Shown here one piece after another: positions 49,169 through 59,536 of a DNA stretch of 62,169 nt; position 1 is the first letter of the stretch; each line of letters starts with the position of its first letter. Both the position numbers and the translations under genes were made by a program. This stretch comes from Tenebrionibacter intestinalis (GTDB lineage: Bacteria; Pseudomonadota; Gammaproteobacteria; Enterobacterales; Enterobacteriaceae), in contig NZ_JAEPBH010000026.1 of NCBI RefSeq assembly GCF_016632365.1, forward strand, positions 1 through 62,169, given 5' to 3'. A model generated the notes under the pieces. That model was not told the DNA's origin, made no database searches, and saw nothing but the letters and a program-made list of their open reading frames with translations.

Positions 49169-50560
49169 ATGAGTACAATTTTGCTTGATAATGCACGCTT
49201 TGTCGGTAATGACCGCCTGCTAACCGGCATTGTTCTTGGCGTTCTTACATTCTGGCTTTTTGCTCAGTCGATGATTAACGTAGTGCCTGCTATTGAAGCC
49301 AGCGTAGCGATTCCGGTGGAGACGTTGACGATGGCCGTCAGCCTCAGCGCGTTGTTCAGCGGCTGCTTTATTGTCGCCAGCGGCAGCCTGGCGGACCGTT
49401 TTGGCCGAATGCGCCTGACTCGCCTCGGGCTGATGTTGAGCGTGCTCGGCTGCCTGATGCTGGTAATAGCGCAGGGTCCGCTTCTGTTTTTGCTGGGCCG
49501 GGCGGTGCAGGGGTTTTCAGCCGCCTGTATCATGCCCGCGACGCTCGCGCTGCTGAAGGAGTGGTATGACGGTAAGGCCCGTCAGCGCGCCATCAGTTTC
49601 TGGGTTATCGGTTCATGGGGCGGCAGCGGACTTAGCTCGTTTGTGGGCGGCGCCATCGCCACCGGGCTTGGCTGGCGCTGGATTTTTATTGTTTCCAGCG
49701 GCGTCGCGTTGCTGGCGCTTTACCTGCTGCGCAATGCGCCGGAGAGCCGCAGCGCAATGGCTGCCCGAACAAAGCTGGACTGGGGTGGGCTGATAAGCCT
49801 GGCGGTGACGCTGGTATTGCTGAATCTGTTTATTTCCAAAGGGCGAGTCTGGGGCTGGGCCAGCGCAGAGTCTTTCACTATGCTGGGGGCGACGCTTGTG
49901 GCGGCGTGCTGCTTCTGGCGGCTGGAGCGCGTCAGACAGGGCGGCAATGCGTTGATTGATTTTGAGCTGTTCCGCAACCGGGCCTGGAGCGGCGCTACGC
50001 TGTCAAATATGTTGCTCAACGGTTGCGTTGGCACCATGATGATCGCCAGTATTTATATGCAGCAGGGACGCAGCTTCAGTTCGTTTAAAGTCGGCATAAT
50101 GACCCTTGGCTACCTGGTTACCGTGTTGGCGATGATTCGCGTGGGAGAACGGTTACTGCAACGCTATGGCGCGCGGCTGCCAATGATGGCTGGCCCGACC
50201 ATCACCGGCGCTGGCGTCATGCTGCTGTCATGCACGTTCCTTAGCGACGCCGCCTACATCATAGCCGTATTCCTTGGTTATATTCTTTTTGGGTTGGGGT
50301 TGGGGTGTTATGCGACGCCTTCTACCGATACCGCCGTGACCCATGCGCCCGGCGAGAAGGCGGGCGTGGCATCAGGCATTTATAAAATGGGCAGTTCGCT
50401 CGGCGGGGCGTTTGGTATTGCCGGGTCGGCGTCGCTGTTTGCGCTACTGATGACGTTCGGCATTGAGCGCGCCGCGCAGTTTACGCTGCTGGCTAATACC
50501 GGCCTGTGCCTGCTGGCGGTTATGGTGAGCTGGCTAATGGTGCCGCGCAGCAGATCTTAA
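49169..50560 (+). CDS. MFS transporter of the DHA2 type
   Basis: 463 residues with about 13–14 hydrophobic segments. MFS motif A appears as GSLADRFGRMRLTRLG (loop 2–3), and the central loop and GWRWIFIV segment suit the DHA2 drug:proton antiporters. GAGGG site before ATG 49169. Likely exports a substrate or product related to the M20 hydrolase, or a toxic compound sensed by the AraC-type regulator; this is inference from the shared intergenic region. Confidence 0.85.
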   Translation: MSTILLDNARFVGNDRLLTGIVLGVLTFWLFAQSMINVVPAIEASVAIPVETLTMAVSLSALFSGCFIVASGSLADRFGRMRLTRLGLMLSVLGCLMLVIAQGPLLFLLGRAVQGFSAACIMPATLALLKEWYDGKARQRAISFWVIGSWGGSGLSSFVGGAIATGLGWRWIFIVSSGVALLALYLLRNAPESRSAMAARTKLDWGGLISLAVTLVLLNLFISKGRVWGWASAESFTMLGATLVAACCFWRLERVRQGGNALIDFELFRNRAWSGATLSNMLLNGCVGTMMIASIYMQQGRSFSSFKVGIMTLGYLVTVLAMIRVGERLLQRYGARLPMMAGPTITGAGVMLLSCTFLSDAAYIIAVFLGYILFGLGLGCYATPSTDTAVTHAPGEKAGVASGIYKMGSSLGGAFGIAGSASLFALLMTFGIERAAQFTLLANTGLCLLAVMVSWLMVPRSRS

Positions 50561-50644
50561 AACGGTGAAGCTGTCCGCCTGAAGCGAACAACTACGCGTC
50601 GCCCCCGGCGAGGCGGCTTTTTCCTGAACCTGCTGTACATTCAT

Positions 50645-50665
50645 GCCCGGCTGTTGCAGCCGGGC
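50645..50665. terminator. Hairpin between MFS gene and pspF
   Basis: GCCCGGCTG-TTG-CAGCCGGGC perfect 9-bp stem between convergent genes; no long T run on either side. Confidence 0.5.
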
Positions 50666-50709
50666 GATATATTTACCTTATCCGGCGTTAGCGCGGAGCG
50701 CCGCAGGGC

Positions 50710-51696
50710 TTACGACGGGTTGATTTCATGTTTCTTCAGTAGCGCGCGTAGCTGGTGATACGTCAGGCCCAGCAGTTGCGCTGCCTGTTTCTGGTGATAT
50801 TTCGCCTGTTGCAGGCCCTGTTCAACGAGCGCCTTTTCCTGTTGATGCTGCCAGCGACGTAAATCCAGCGGCAGGGCTGGTAGTGAGGTATTTAGCGCAG
50901 ATGCGCCAGATATGGTCTTTTGAGGGCGTTGAAACGGGTCGAGGATAATTTCAGACACGGGGCTGTCGCTATTGCCGTGACGGTATACTGAGCGTTCCAC
51001 CACATTTTTTAGTTCACGAATGTTGCCCGGCCAGGCGTAGCCGAGCAGCGTTTCACGCGCATCATCGCTGAATCCCGTAAACAGCGGCAACTGAAGTTCG
51101 CGGCACATTTGGATGGCGAACTGTTCTGCCAGCAACATAATGTCGCTGCGGCGCTCGCGCAGCGGCGGGAGCCGTACTACGTCAAATGCCAGCCGGTCGA
51201 GCAGGTCGGCGCGAAAGGTGCCTTCTTCCGCCATCTGCGGCAGATCGGCGTTCGTGGCGCATACCAGCCGCACATTAACCTGAAGCGCCTGACTGCCGCC
51301 CACGCGCTCCAGCTCGCCGTATTCAATCACGCGCAGCAGTTTCTCCTGAACCATCATTTGCGCGGTCGCCAGTTCGTCGAGAAACAACGTTCCGCCGTCG
51401 GCGCGTTCAAAGCGGCCTGGATGACGCTTTTGTGCGCCGGTAAAAGCCCCCGCTTCATGACCGAACAGTTCTGAATCAAGCAGGTTTTCGTTTAACGCCG
51501 CGCAGTTAAGGGAAATGAACGGCCCCTGCCAGCGGCGTGACAGAAAATGCAGACGGCTGGCGATAAGCTCTTTACCCGTACCGCGTTCGCCTGTCACCAG
51601 CACGGGCTTATCAAGCGGGGCAAGCCGGGAAACCTGCTCCAGCATTTCGAGAAAGCTGTTGTCTTCGCCCAGCAGATTATCTTTGTATTCCGTCAT
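50710..51696 (-). CDS. pspF: Sigma-54 activator of the phage-shock operon
   Basis: 328 residues. An enhancer-binding protein without a regulatory domain: AAA+ domain starts at once with Walker A GERGTGKE (37–44), the sigma-54-contacting GAFTGA loop, Walker B GGTLFLDELA, arginine region RADLLDRLAF, and a C-terminal Fis-type HTH (HQKQAAQLLGLTYHQLRALLKKHEI). Controlled by PspA binding rather than by phosphorylation. Divergent from pspA. Confidence 0.98.
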   Translation of the reverse strand: MTEYKDNLLGEDNSFLEMLEQVSRLAPLDKPVLVTGERGTGKELIASRLHFLSRRWQGPFISLNCAALNENLLDSELFGHEAGAFTGAQKRHPGRFERADGGTLFLDELATAQMMVQEKLLRVIEYGELERVGGSQALQVNVRLVCATNADLPQMAEEGTFRADLLDRLAFDVVRLPPLRERRSDIMLLAEQFAIQMCRELQLPLFTGFSDDARETLLGYAWPGNIRELKNVVERSVYRHGNSDSPVSEIILDPFQRPQKTISGASALNTSLPALPLDLRRWQHQQEKALVEQGLQQAKYHQKQAAQLLGLTYHQLRALLKKHEINPS

Positions 51697-51794
51697 GATG
51701 AATTTAACTATTTGTTGGTGAACTTCACTACTTTAGCGTGGCAATCAAAAACTGTAAACGGTTATAACATCAAATTATTCAAAGAGTTAAATAG

Positions 51795-51811
51795 TTGGCA
51801 TGCTTATTGTA
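51795..51811 (+). promoter_or_regulatory. Sigma-54 promoter of pspABCD
   Basis: TTGGCATGCTTATTGTA holds the -24 GG and -12 TTGT elements of a sigma-54 promoter, 55 bases before pspA and nearly the same as the E. coli psp promoter. Confidence 0.88.
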
Positions 51812-51866
51812 TTAAGCTTTCCGTGACGGGCAATGACCCGCAGGACCAATAACTGAGGACTACATT

Positions 51867-52535
51867 ATGGGTATTTTTTCTCGTTTTGCCGATATCGTGA
51901 ACGCCAACATCAACGCTTTGCTGGAAAAAGCGGAGGATCCGCAAAAGCTGGTACGTCTGATGATTCAGGAGATGGAAGATACGCTGGTGGAGGTTCGCTC
52001 TACATCAGCGCGCGCGCTGGCCGAGAAAAAACAGCTCACCCGGCGTATCGACCAGGCCGTTGCCCGGCAGGCTGAATGGCAGGAAAAAGCGGAACTGGCG
52101 CTGCGTAAAGAAAAAGACGATCTGGCCCGTGCGGCATTGATCGAAAAGCAAAAGCTCACCAATATGATAGCCGCTCTGGAAGATGAAGCGATTCATGTCG
52201 ATGATACGCTGGAGCGCATGAAAAAAGAGATTGGCGAGCTTGAAAATAAGCTGAGCGAAACCCGCGCGCGGCAGCAGGCGCTGGCGCTTCGTCACCAGGC
52301 AGCCTCTTCGTCACGTGAAGTACGCCGCCAGCTTGACAGCGGTAAACTGGATGACGCGATGGCGCGTTTTGAATCCTTTGAGCGCCGCATTGATCAAATG
52401 GAAGCGGAAGCCGAAAGCCATCGCTTTGGCAAACAGAGCAGCCTCGATCAGCAGTTTGCCGATCTGAAGGCCGATGATGAAATCAGCGAGCAGTTAGCGG
52501 CGTTAAAAGCTAAAGTACAGCGCGGCGACCAGTAA
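51867..52535 (+). CDS. pspA: Phage shock protein A
   Basis: 222 residues, same as E. coli. An ESCRT-III/IM30-family coiled-coil protein: N-terminal amphipathic helix ([16 protein letters not shown]), then long coiled coil (about 25–190). It inhibits PspF in unstressed cells and polymerises on damaged inner membrane to limit proton leakage. Confidence 0.98.
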   Translation: MGIFSRFADIVNANINALLEKAEDPQKLVRLMIQEMEDTLVEVRSTSARALAEKKQLTRRIDQAVARQAEWQEKAELALRKEKDDLARAALIEKQKLTNMIAALEDEAIHVDDTLERMKKEIGELENKLSETRARQQALALRHQAASSSREVRRQLDSGKLDDAMARFESFERRIDQMEAEAESHRFGKQSSLDQQFADLKADDEISEQLAALKAKVQRGDQ

Positions 52536-52584
52536 TATTTTTGCGGCGCGCTGGCGCCGCACGTTTGACCTGTAAGGAGCACAC

Positions 52585-52812
52585 ATGAGCGCGCTATTTC
52601 TTGCCATCCCGCTGACGATTTTTGCATTGTTTGTCGCCCCTGTTTGGCTGTGGCTGCATTATAGCAACCGCGCGGAACGGGGCGCGCAGCTTAATGACAG
52701 CGAACGCCAGCGTCTGGCTCAACTGAGCGACGAGGCGCAGCGGATGCGTGAACGCATTCATACGCTGGAGCAGATACTTGATGCCGAACATCCGAACTGG
52801 AGGAATGACTAA
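52585..52812 (+). CDS. pspB: Phage shock protein B
   Basis: 75 residues. One N-terminal membrane helix (ALFLAIPLTIFALFVAPVWLWLHY) and a cytoplasmic leucine-zipper tail (RLAQLSDEAQRMRERIHTLEQIL). With PspC it senses membrane stress and draws PspA away from PspF. Overlaps pspC by one base (TAATG). Confidence 0.97.
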   Translation: MSALFLAIPLTIFALFVAPVWLWLHYSNRAERGAQLNDSERQRLAQLSDEAQRMRERIHTLEQILDAEHPNWRND

Positions 52813-53165
52813 TGGCGATAACGTTTTCCGGACGTAAGCTGTGGCGTATTCCACAGCGAGGTATGATTAAAGGGGTATGTGCGGGTCTTGCCTGTTACCT
52901 GAACGTACCGGTAAAACTGGTGCGCCTGATCGTAGTTTTGTCGCTGATATTCGGATTGTTTTTCTTTACTATCGCGGCGTACATTATCCTGACGTTCGCA
53001 CTGGACCCGATGCCGGACGATGTTTCAGAAGACGCGCCGTCCACCCCAAACCTGCTTGATGACGTCACGCTCGAACTGGCGCAGAGCGAGCGTCGGCTGC
53101 GCGCGATGGAGCGCTATGTGACGTCTGACGCCTTCACTTTACGCAGCCGCTTTCGCCAACTGTAA
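52812..53165 (+). CDS. pspC: Phage shock protein C
   Basis: 117 residues. PspC domain with [23 protein letters not shown] followed by a membrane helix ([21 protein letters not shown]) and an acidic, partly coiled tail. Partner of PspB in stress sensing. Confidence 0.97.
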   Translation: MAITFSGRKLWRIPQRGMIKGVCAGLACYLNVPVKLVRLIVVLSLIFGLFFFTIAAYIILTFALDPMPDDVSEDAPSTPNLLDDVTLELAQSERRLRAMERYVTSDAFTLRSRFRQL

Positions 53166-53194
53166 GCCTGACCGGGATTTTGAGGAGAGTGAGT

Positions 53195-53431
53195 ATGAAA
53201 ACTACGCCGTTGCGCCGTGCTGCGGTTAAAGCAAAACCGACAGTCAAAATTGTGGGCAAACTGGTTGTGCTGACTGCGTTACGCTATGGCCCGGCGGGTG
53301 TGGCCGGGTGGGCGATAAAATCCGTTGCGCGCCGCCCGATTAAAATGCTGCTGGCGGTGGCGCTTGAACCGCTGCTCTCTCGCCTGGCAGCCCGCCTGTC
53401 CCGCCGCTTCGCGAATAATGCTCCGCGCTAA
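53195..53431 (+). CDS. pspD: Phage shock protein D
   Basis: 78 residues (E. coli 73). The conserved core [20 protein letters not shown] matches E. coli PspD. Peripheral inner-membrane protein of uncertain role. ATG 53195 follows GAGGAG; an in-frame TTG at 53180 is rejected. pspE is absent and ycjX follows directly. Confidence 0.93.
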   Translation: MKTTPLRRAAVKAKPTVKIVGKLVVLTALRYGPAGVAGWAIKSVARRPIKMLLAVALEPLLSRLAARLSRRFANNAPR

Positions 53432-53540
53432 TCTCTCTGCCGCCGTCAGGCGGCATGATGATGAATTCGCGCGCCTCAGGTAAACTTCATGCAGGCCGCG
53501 TTGCGGCCATCTCCGACAAGGCGGATGACACAGGAGTGTT

Positions 53541-54938
53541 ATGAAGCGAATCAAAAATGAACTGCAGTCCCTGATAAACCGCGGTATGGATCGCCATCTG
53601 CGCTTAGCCGTAACCGGTCTGAGCCGCAGTGGTAAAACCGCATTTATCACGGCGATAGTAAACCAACTTCTTAACGTACACGCCGGCGCCAGGCTGCCTT
53701 TGCTGAGCGCGGCGCGCGAAGAGCGTCTGCTGGGCGTAAAACGCGTGCCGCAGCGGGATTTAGGGATACCGCGCTTTACCTACGACGAAGGGTTGGCGCA
53801 GCTTTATGGTTCGCCGCCCGCCTGGCCTACGCCGACACGCGGCGTTAGCGAAATGCGCCTGGCGCTTCGTTACCGCTCAAACGACTCTCTGCTGCGCCAT
53901 TTCAAAGACACCGCCACGCTGTGGCTGGAAATTGTCGATTATCCGGGCGAGTGGCTGCTCGACCTGCCGATGCTGGCGCAGGATTATCTTACCTGGTCGC
54001 GACAGATGACCGGCCTGCTTCAGGGCCAGCGCAAAGTGTGGTCTCACAGGTGGGCTGAGCTGTGCGTCGGGCTGGATCCGCTGGCGCCCGCCGATGAAAA
54101 CCGCCTTGCGGCCATCGCCGCCGCCTGGACTGATTACCTCATTACCTGTAAAGCTGAAGGCATGCATTTTATCCAGCCGGGGCGCTTTGTGCTGCCGGGG
54201 GAGTTGGCCGGTGCGCCCGCGTTGCAATTTTTCCCCTGGCCGGATGTGGAGCGTTACGGCGAATCCGCGCTGGCGCAGGCCGACAGGGGAAGTTATTTTG
54301 CCATGCTGCGCGCTCGTTTTGAGTACTACTGCAATAACATCGTAAAAGGGTTTTATCGCGAACACTTTTTACGCTTTGATCGCCAGATTGTCCTGGTGGA
54401 CTGCCTGCAACCGCTCAACAGCGGGCCGCAGGCGTTTAACGATATGCGGCTTGCGCTGACGCAGCTCATGCAAAGCTTTCACTACGGTCAGCGCACGCTG
54501 TTTCGCCGTATGTTCTCGCCGGTTATCGACAAACTGCTTTTTGCCGCTACAAAGGCGGACCACGTTACGGTCGATCAGCACGCAAACATGGTATCGCTGC
54601 TCCAGCAACTGGTGCAGGACGCCTGGCAAAATGCGGCGTTTGAAGGCATCAGTATGGATTGCCTTGGTCTGGCATCAGTGCAGGCGACACAAAGTGGTAT
54701 TGTGGACGTGCAGGGAGAGAGCATTCCGGCGCTGCGTGGCCACCGCCTGAGCGACGGCGCGCCGCTGACTGTCTATCCGGGCGAGGTTCCGGCGCGTCTG
54801 CCTGGCAGTGCGTTCTGGGAAAGCCAGGGCTTTCAGTTTGCGCAGTTCCGCCCGCAGGTGATGGATGTGGATAAGCCGCTGGCGCATATCCGGCTGGACG
54901 CGGCGCTGGAATTTTTACTGGGAGATAAACTGCGATGA
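53541..54938 (+). CDS. ycjX: YcjX family P-loop protein
   Basis: 465 residues, DUF463. P-loop [22 protein letters not shown] near residue 26 places it among GTPase-like proteins; [14 protein letters not shown] and [13 protein letters not shown] resemble switch and NKxD-type regions. Often linked to the psp regulon and induced by heat shock; its mechanism is unknown. Overlaps ycjF by four bases (ATGA). Confidence 0.95.
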   Translation: MKRIKNELQSLINRGMDRHLRLAVTGLSRSGKTAFITAIVNQLLNVHAGARLPLLSAAREERLLGVKRVPQRDLGIPRFTYDEGLAQLYGSPPAWPTPTRGVSEMRLALRYRSNDSLLRHFKDTATLWLEIVDYPGEWLLDLPMLAQDYLTWSRQMTGLLQGQRKVWSHRWAELCVGLDPLAPADENRLAAIAAAWTDYLITCKAEGMHFIQPGRFVLPGELAGAPALQFFPWPDVERYGESALAQADRGSYFAMLRARFEYYCNNIVKGFYREHFLRFDRQIVLVDCLQPLNSGPQAFNDMRLALTQLMQSFHYGQRTLFRRMFSPVIDKLLFAATKADHVTVDQHANMVSLLQQLVQDAWQNAAFEGISMDCLGLASVQATQSGIVDVQGESIPALRGHRLSDGAPLTVYPGEVPARLPGSAFWESQGFQFAQFRPQVMDVDKPLAHIRLDAALEFLLGDKLR

Positions 54939-55999
54939 GCGAGCCGCTGAAGCCGCGTATTGATTTTGACAAACCGCTGCAAACCGATACGCAGTCCAGG
55001 TTTAAATCCGCCCATGCTTTCAGCGAGCCGGAGGCCGGGCGTTTCACGCCGACGCCGGCGGATACGTCGCCTGAGGAGCAAGAGGGGGCCGCAGAAGCCG
55101 CCGTGGATGCCGCGCTGCGCCCCAGGCGCAGCCTGTGGCGAAAAATGGTGGGTCTTGGGCTGGGCATCTTTGGCGTTAGCGTTACAGGCCAGGGCATTCA
55201 GTGGGCGCATACTGCCTGGATTACACAGGACTGGGCCGCGCTTGGCGGCTGCGCTGCCGGCGTGCTCATCGTTGGCGCGGGCGTTGGATCCGTAGCGAGT
55301 GAATGGCGGCGGCTGTACCGGTTGCGCCAGCGCGCCGAGGCGCGCGATGAGGCGCGGGAACTGCTCGCCAGCCACGGCAACGGCCGCGCGCGGGCGTTTT
55401 GTGAAAAGCTGGCGGCGCAGGCCGGGCTGGATCACGGGCATCCGGCGCTTCAGCGCTGGCATGCGGCGATTCACGAAAGCCAAAACGATCGGGAAATCGT
55501 TACGCTGTATGCGCATATCGTACAGCCTGCGCTGGATGCGCAGGCACGGCAGGAAATTCGCCGTTCGGCAGCGGAGTCGACGCTTATGATCGCCGTAAGT
55601 CCGCTGGCGCTGGTGGATATGGCGTTTATCGCCTGGCGCAATCTGCGGCTGATTAACCGTATCGCCGCGCTTTATGGCATTGAGTTGGGTTACTACAGCC
55701 GCCTGCGTCTGTTCCGGCTGGTGCTGCTTAACATTGCCTTCGCCGGCGCAAGCGAACTGGTGCGTGAAATTGGCATGGACTGGATGTCGCAGGATTTGGC
55801 CGCACGGCTGTCGGCGCGCGCGGCGCAGGGCATCGGCGCGGGGTTGTTAACTGCGCGTCTGGGTATTAAGGCAATGGAAATCTGCCGCCCGCTGCCGTGG
55901 TTGGATGACGACAGGCCGAAGCTCAGCGATTTCCGCCGCCAGTTGCTTATGCAAATGAAAGAAACGCTGCAAAAAAATAAGAGCAGCGGTCCTGCCTGA
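54935..55999 (+). CDS. ycjF: YcjF, UPF0283 membrane protein
   Basis: 354 residues (E. coli 353). Two membrane segments near 72–115 ([21 protein letters not shown] and [17 protein letters not shown]), then a helical cytoplasmic DUF697-type domain ([26 protein letters not shown]). Function unknown; cotranscribed with ycjX. Confidence 0.95.
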   Translation: MSEPLKPRIDFDKPLQTDTQSRFKSAHAFSEPEAGRFTPTPADTSPEEQEGAAEAAVDAALRPRRSLWRKMVGLGLGIFGVSVTGQGIQWAHTAWITQDWAALGGCAAGVLIVGAGVGSVASEWRRLYRLRQRAEARDEARELLASHGNGRARAFCEKLAAQAGLDHGHPALQRWHAAIHESQNDREIVTLYAHIVQPALDAQARQEIRRSAAESTLMIAVSPLALVDMAFIAWRNLRLINRIAALYGIELGYYSRLRLFRLVLLNIAFAGASELVREIGMDWMSQDLAARLSARAAQGIGAGLLTARLGIKAMEICRPLPWLDDDRPKLSDFRRQLLMQMKETLQKNKSSGPA

Positions 56000-56138
56000 A
56001 CTTTCGCGCCAGTTGCGACGACCGGCGCGTATTTCTTTCTCCACGCTGTCAATTTTTGTTGACAGATCGCTTCTTGGACGCGTTGAAACAGAGTATTATT
56101 CAGCAATTCTTACACTGCTTTGTTCGTCAAGGTTTCCC

Positions 56139-57677
56139 ATGCGTCTTGAAGTCTTCTGTGAAGACCGTCTTGGTCTGACCCGTGAACTACTCGATCTTCT
56201 GGTGCTGCGCGGCATTGATTTGCGGGGTATCGAAATCGACCCTGTTGGCCGAATCTATCTCAATTTTTCCACACTCGATTTCGCTACCTTCAGCAGCCTG
56301 ATGGCGGAAATCCGGCGCATCCCAGGCGTGACGGATGTGCGTACTATTTCCTGGATGCCTTCAGAGCGGGAGCACCGTGCCTTGAGCGCGCTGCTGGAGG
56401 CGCTGCCGGAGCCTGTGCTGTCGCTGGATTTGAAATGTAAAATCGAGCTGGCTAACCCGGCAAGCTGCGCGCTGTTTGGTCAGAATGCGCAACGCCTACG
56501 CAATCTTAATGCGGGGACGTTGATTACCGGTTTCAATTTTCAGCGCTGGCTGGAAGAGGCGCCGCAGGCGTCGCACGTTCAGCATGTGGTCATTGCCGGG
56601 CAACATTTTTTAATGGAAGTGACGCCGGTATATCTTGATGCTCAGGACGACGCCGTTATGACCGGGGCGGTGGTGATGCTGCGCTCTACGGCGCGCATGG
56701 GGCGGCAGTTACAGGATCTCAGCGATGCGGATCTGGAAGCGTTCAGCCAGGTGGTCGCCGTCAGCCCTAAAATGCGCCACGTGGTGGAGCAGGCGCGTAA
56801 GATGGCGACGCTCAGCGCGCCGTTGCTGATTGTCGGCGATACCGGTACCGGTAAGGATTTGCTGGCTCACGCCTGTCATCTGGCAGGGCCGCGTTCGCAA
56901 AAGCCGTTTCTGGCGCTTAACTGCGCGTCCATTCCGGAAGATGCGGTGGAAAGTGAACTGTTCGGCCATGCCCCGGATGGTAAAAAGGGCTTTTTTGAGC
57001 AGGCTAACGGCGGTTCGGTGCTGCTGGATGAAATTGGTGAGATGTCGCCGCGTATGCAGGTTAAGCTGCTGCGCTTTCTTAATGACGGCACGTTTCGCCG
57101 CGTGGGCGAAGACAGCGAGGTACATGTTGATGTGCGCGTCATTTGCGCAACACAAAAAAACCTGGTCGAACTGGTGCGCAAGGGGCTGTTTCGCGAAGAC
57201 CTCTACTATCGCCTCAATGTGCTTACGCTTCATCTGCCGCCGCTGCGCGAGCGTCCACAGGATATCATGCCGCTGCTTGAGTTGTTTGTCGCGCGATTTG
57301 CCGATGAACAGGGGATGGCGCGCCCGAAGCTGTCAGCGGAACTGGGGGCGATACTCATCCGTTATGGCTGGCCTGGCAATGTGCGTCAGCTAAAAAATGC
57401 TGTTTACAGCGCGCTTACCCAACTGGATGGATTCGAACTGCGGGCGCAGGATATCCCGCTGCCGGACTTTGACGCCGCTGCGCTTTCGGTAGGGGAAGAG
57501 GTGCTGGAAGGGTCGCTGGATGAAATTACCCGCCGTTTTGAACGCTCGGTGCTGGTTCAGCTTTATCGTAACTACCCAAGCACCCGTAAGCTGGCGAAGC
57601 GGTTGGGCGTATCCCATACCGCTATTGCCAATAAGCTGCGCGAATATGGACTCGGTCAGCGAAAAACAGACGAATAA
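56139..57677 (+). CDS. tyrR: Aromatic amino acid regulator TyrR
   Basis: 512 residues (E. coli 513). N-terminal ACT domain (MRLEVFCEDRLGLTRELLDLL), PAS domain (about 80–190), AAA+ domain with Walker A GDTGTGKD (about 230) and GSVLLDEIGEM, and C-terminal HTH (TRKLAKRLGVSHTAIANKLREYGL). Binds Tyr/Phe/Trp and represses or activates aromatic pathway and transport genes. As in enteric TyrR, the GAFTGA loop for sigma-54 is degenerate (GHAPDGKKGF). ATG 56139 matches the family; the longer frame does not. Confidence 0.97.
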   Translation: MRLEVFCEDRLGLTRELLDLLVLRGIDLRGIEIDPVGRIYLNFSTLDFATFSSLMAEIRRIPGVTDVRTISWMPSEREHRALSALLEALPEPVLSLDLKCKIELANPASCALFGQNAQRLRNLNAGTLITGFNFQRWLEEAPQASHVQHVVIAGQHFLMEVTPVYLDAQDDAVMTGAVVMLRSTARMGRQLQDLSDADLEAFSQVVAVSPKMRHVVEQARKMATLSAPLLIVGDTGTGKDLLAHACHLAGPRSQKPFLALNCASIPEDAVESELFGHAPDGKKGFFEQANGGSVLLDEIGEMSPRMQVKLLRFLNDGTFRRVGEDSEVHVDVRVICATQKNLVELVRKGLFREDLYYRLNVLTLHLPPLRERPQDIMPLLELFVARFADEQGMARPKLSAELGAILIRYGWPGNVRQLKNAVYSALTQLDGFELRAQDIPLPDFDAAALSVGEEVLEGSLDEITRRFERSVLVQLYRNYPSTRKLAKRLGVSHTAIANKLREYGLGQRKTDE

Positions 57678-57718
57678 ACGCTGATGCTGGTTAACCGCTA
57701 AACTGAGGCGTTCGCTTT

Positions 57719-57884
57719 GCCCGGCGCGACGCCGGCTTTCAGGTTGTTGGCAGGAGGACAACACATAGTTTTGTCCTCCTGCCGCTATAGACGGAAAAGC
57801 AATGTTTTGACTTTTTACGCTATTTCTGGCCGGGATTGCGCGTATCGGCGTTTATCGATCGTCTTAAGCCCGACGCGACGCCGG
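57719..57884. repeat. REP-like pair around a 13-bp perfect hairpin, tyrR–tpx
   Basis: GCCCGGCGCGACGCCGG (57719–57735) recurs as GCCCGACGCGACGCCGG (57868–57884), similar to enterobacterial REP palindromes. Between them GGCAGGAGGACAA (57749–57761) pairs perfectly with TTGTCCTCCTGCC (57771–57783). It lies between convergent genes, where such units usually protect 3' ends. Confidence 0.6.
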
Positions 57885-57924
57885 ATACGCTATCCGTGAG
57901 AAGGTGCGCTTACATGCCCGGTGC

Positions 57925-58431
57925 TTACGCCTTCAGCGCAGCCAGCGCGGCGTCGTAGTCCGGCTCATGAGTGATTTCATTCACCCGTTCACCGTAAATG
58001 ACTTCATTATTTTCATTAAGCACCAGTACGGCGCGGGCGGCCAGCCCCTTTAGCGCGCCATCATCAATCGCCACACCGTAGTCGTGAAGAAACCGGCCAG
58101 AGCGCAGCGTGGACAGGGTAACCACGTTTTGCAGGCCTTCTGCGCCGCAAAAGCGTGACTGCGCAAACGGCAGGTCGGCGGAGATGCACAGCACCACGGT
58201 ATTGTCCAGTTTGTCCGCCAGCTCGTTAAAACGGCGAACGGATGCGGCGCAAACGCCGGTATCAACGCTTGGAAAAATATTCAGTATTTTGCGCTTGCCG
58301 GCAAACTGCGCCAGCGATACATCGCTGAGGTCTTCTGCGACCAGGCTGAACGGCTGAGCTTTAGTACCCACCTGAGGAAAATGGCCGGCAACGGTGACCG
58401 GATTACCCTGGAAATGAACGGTTTGGGACAT
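57925..58431 (-). CDS. tpx: Thiol peroxidase
   Basis: 168 residues, same as E. coli. Atypical 2-Cys peroxiredoxin reducing lipid hydroperoxides with thioredoxin, in the periplasm or cytoplasm. Peroxidatic Cys in [17 protein letters not shown] (about 61) and resolving Cys in [10 protein letters not shown] (about 95). Convergent with tyrR. Confidence 0.98.
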   Translation of the reverse strand: MSQTVHFQGNPVTVAGHFPQVGTKAQPFSLVAEDLSDVSLAQFAGKRKILNIFPSVDTGVCAASVRRFNELADKLDNTVVLCISADLPFAQSRFCGAEGLQNVVTLSTLRSGRFLHDYGVAIDDGALKGLAARAVLVLNENNEVIYGERVNEITHEPDYDAALAALKA

Positions 58432-58567
58432 GATTATCTTCCTGTTTACATATGTTTAACACGCGGCTTAGTGTATTCCAACATTTCTTTGATGAACATA
58501 AAAAACTTAACTGCCGGGGCGCCGCAGGCTGGCTATACTCTGTGAAAAAGCGAAGCTGGGTGTGGAA

Positions 58568-59536
58568 ATGCGAACCGTCAGGCTCTTTCAGGAAACGTGG
58601 CCGCTGCGAACGCCGTTCGCCACGGCGCGAAACCGTCGTAGCGAAATTGAAGTGGTCGTGGTTGAACTGGAAGAGAAAGGTATTCGGGCGGTAGGCGAAG
58701 CTACGCCTTACCTGCGCTATGGTGAAAGCACGGCATCGGTTATGGCGCAAATCGCCGCTGTTTTGCCTCAGCTTGAGCGTTCAATGACGAAAGAGCAGTT
58801 ACAACAAACGCTGCCGCCGGGCGCGGCGCGTAACGCCGTTGACAGCGCGATGTGGGATTTTGCGGCGCGTAGTTGCGCTATGACGGTAGGTGAATTGGCG
58901 GGTGTAAACCTTCCTGACCCGCTGGTTACCGCCCACACAGTCGCGCTTGCTCAACCGACGGAAATGGCTGCGGCAGCGCTGGCGCTGTGGAAGAGCGGGG
59001 TCAGCCTGCTAAAAATCAATCTTGATGACAGGCTTATTAGTGAACGTATGGTGGCGATTCGCGATGCCGTACCGCAGGCTACGCTCATTGTCGATGCCAA
59101 CGAATCCTGGCGCCCCGAAGGGCTGGCGACGCGCTGTCAGTTGCTCGCCGATCTTAACGTCACGCTGCTTGAGCAGCCGCTGGCGGCTCAGGACGACGCC
59201 GCGCTGGAAAACTTTATCCATCCGTTGCCTGTTTGCGCGGACGAAAGCTGCCATACCCGCAGTAGCCTGAAGGCGCTGCAAGGGCGCTATGAATATATTA
59301 ACATCAAACTGGATAAAACCGGGGGGCTGACTGAGGCGCTGGCGCTGGCTGATGCGGCAAAGGCTTTGGGGTTTAAAATGATGCTGGGCTGTATGGTCTG
59401 CACCTCTCGCGCCGTGAGCGCCGCGCTGCCGCTGGCGGCGAAGGCGCAGCTTGTAAGTCTTGACGGCCCGTGGCGGCTGGCGGTGGATGTGGAACCTGCG
59501 GTTGGTTTCAGCAGTGGCCGCCTGCTGCTGCCATGA
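58568..59536 (+). CDS. ycjG: L-Ala-D/L-Glu epimerase
   Basis: 322 residues of the enolase superfamily (muconate-lactonizing subgroup). Epimerises L-Ala-D-Glu from recycled murein peptides to L-Ala-L-Glu. Catalytic and metal motifs: LLKINLD (general-base Lys), VDANESW (Asp ligand), EQPLAAQD (Glu ligand), CADESCH (Asp ligand) and NIKLDKTGG (second Lys). ATG 58568 matches the family; GTG 58562 is an alternative. Its usual partner mpaA is dead next door. Confidence 0.95.
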   Translation: MRTVRLFQETWPLRTPFATARNRRSEIEVVVVELEEKGIRAVGEATPYLRYGESTASVMAQIAAVLPQLERSMTKEQLQQTLPPGAARNAVDSAMWDFAARSCAMTVGELAGVNLPDPLVTAHTVALAQPTEMAAAALALWKSGVSLLKINLDDRLISERMVAIRDAVPQATLIVDANESWRPEGLATRCQLLADLNVTLLEQPLAAQDDAALENFIHPLPVCADESCHTRSSLKALQGRYEYINIKLDKTGGLTEALALADAAKALGFKMMLGCMVCTSRAVSAALPLAAKAQLVSLDGPWRLAVDVEPAVGFSSGRLLLP

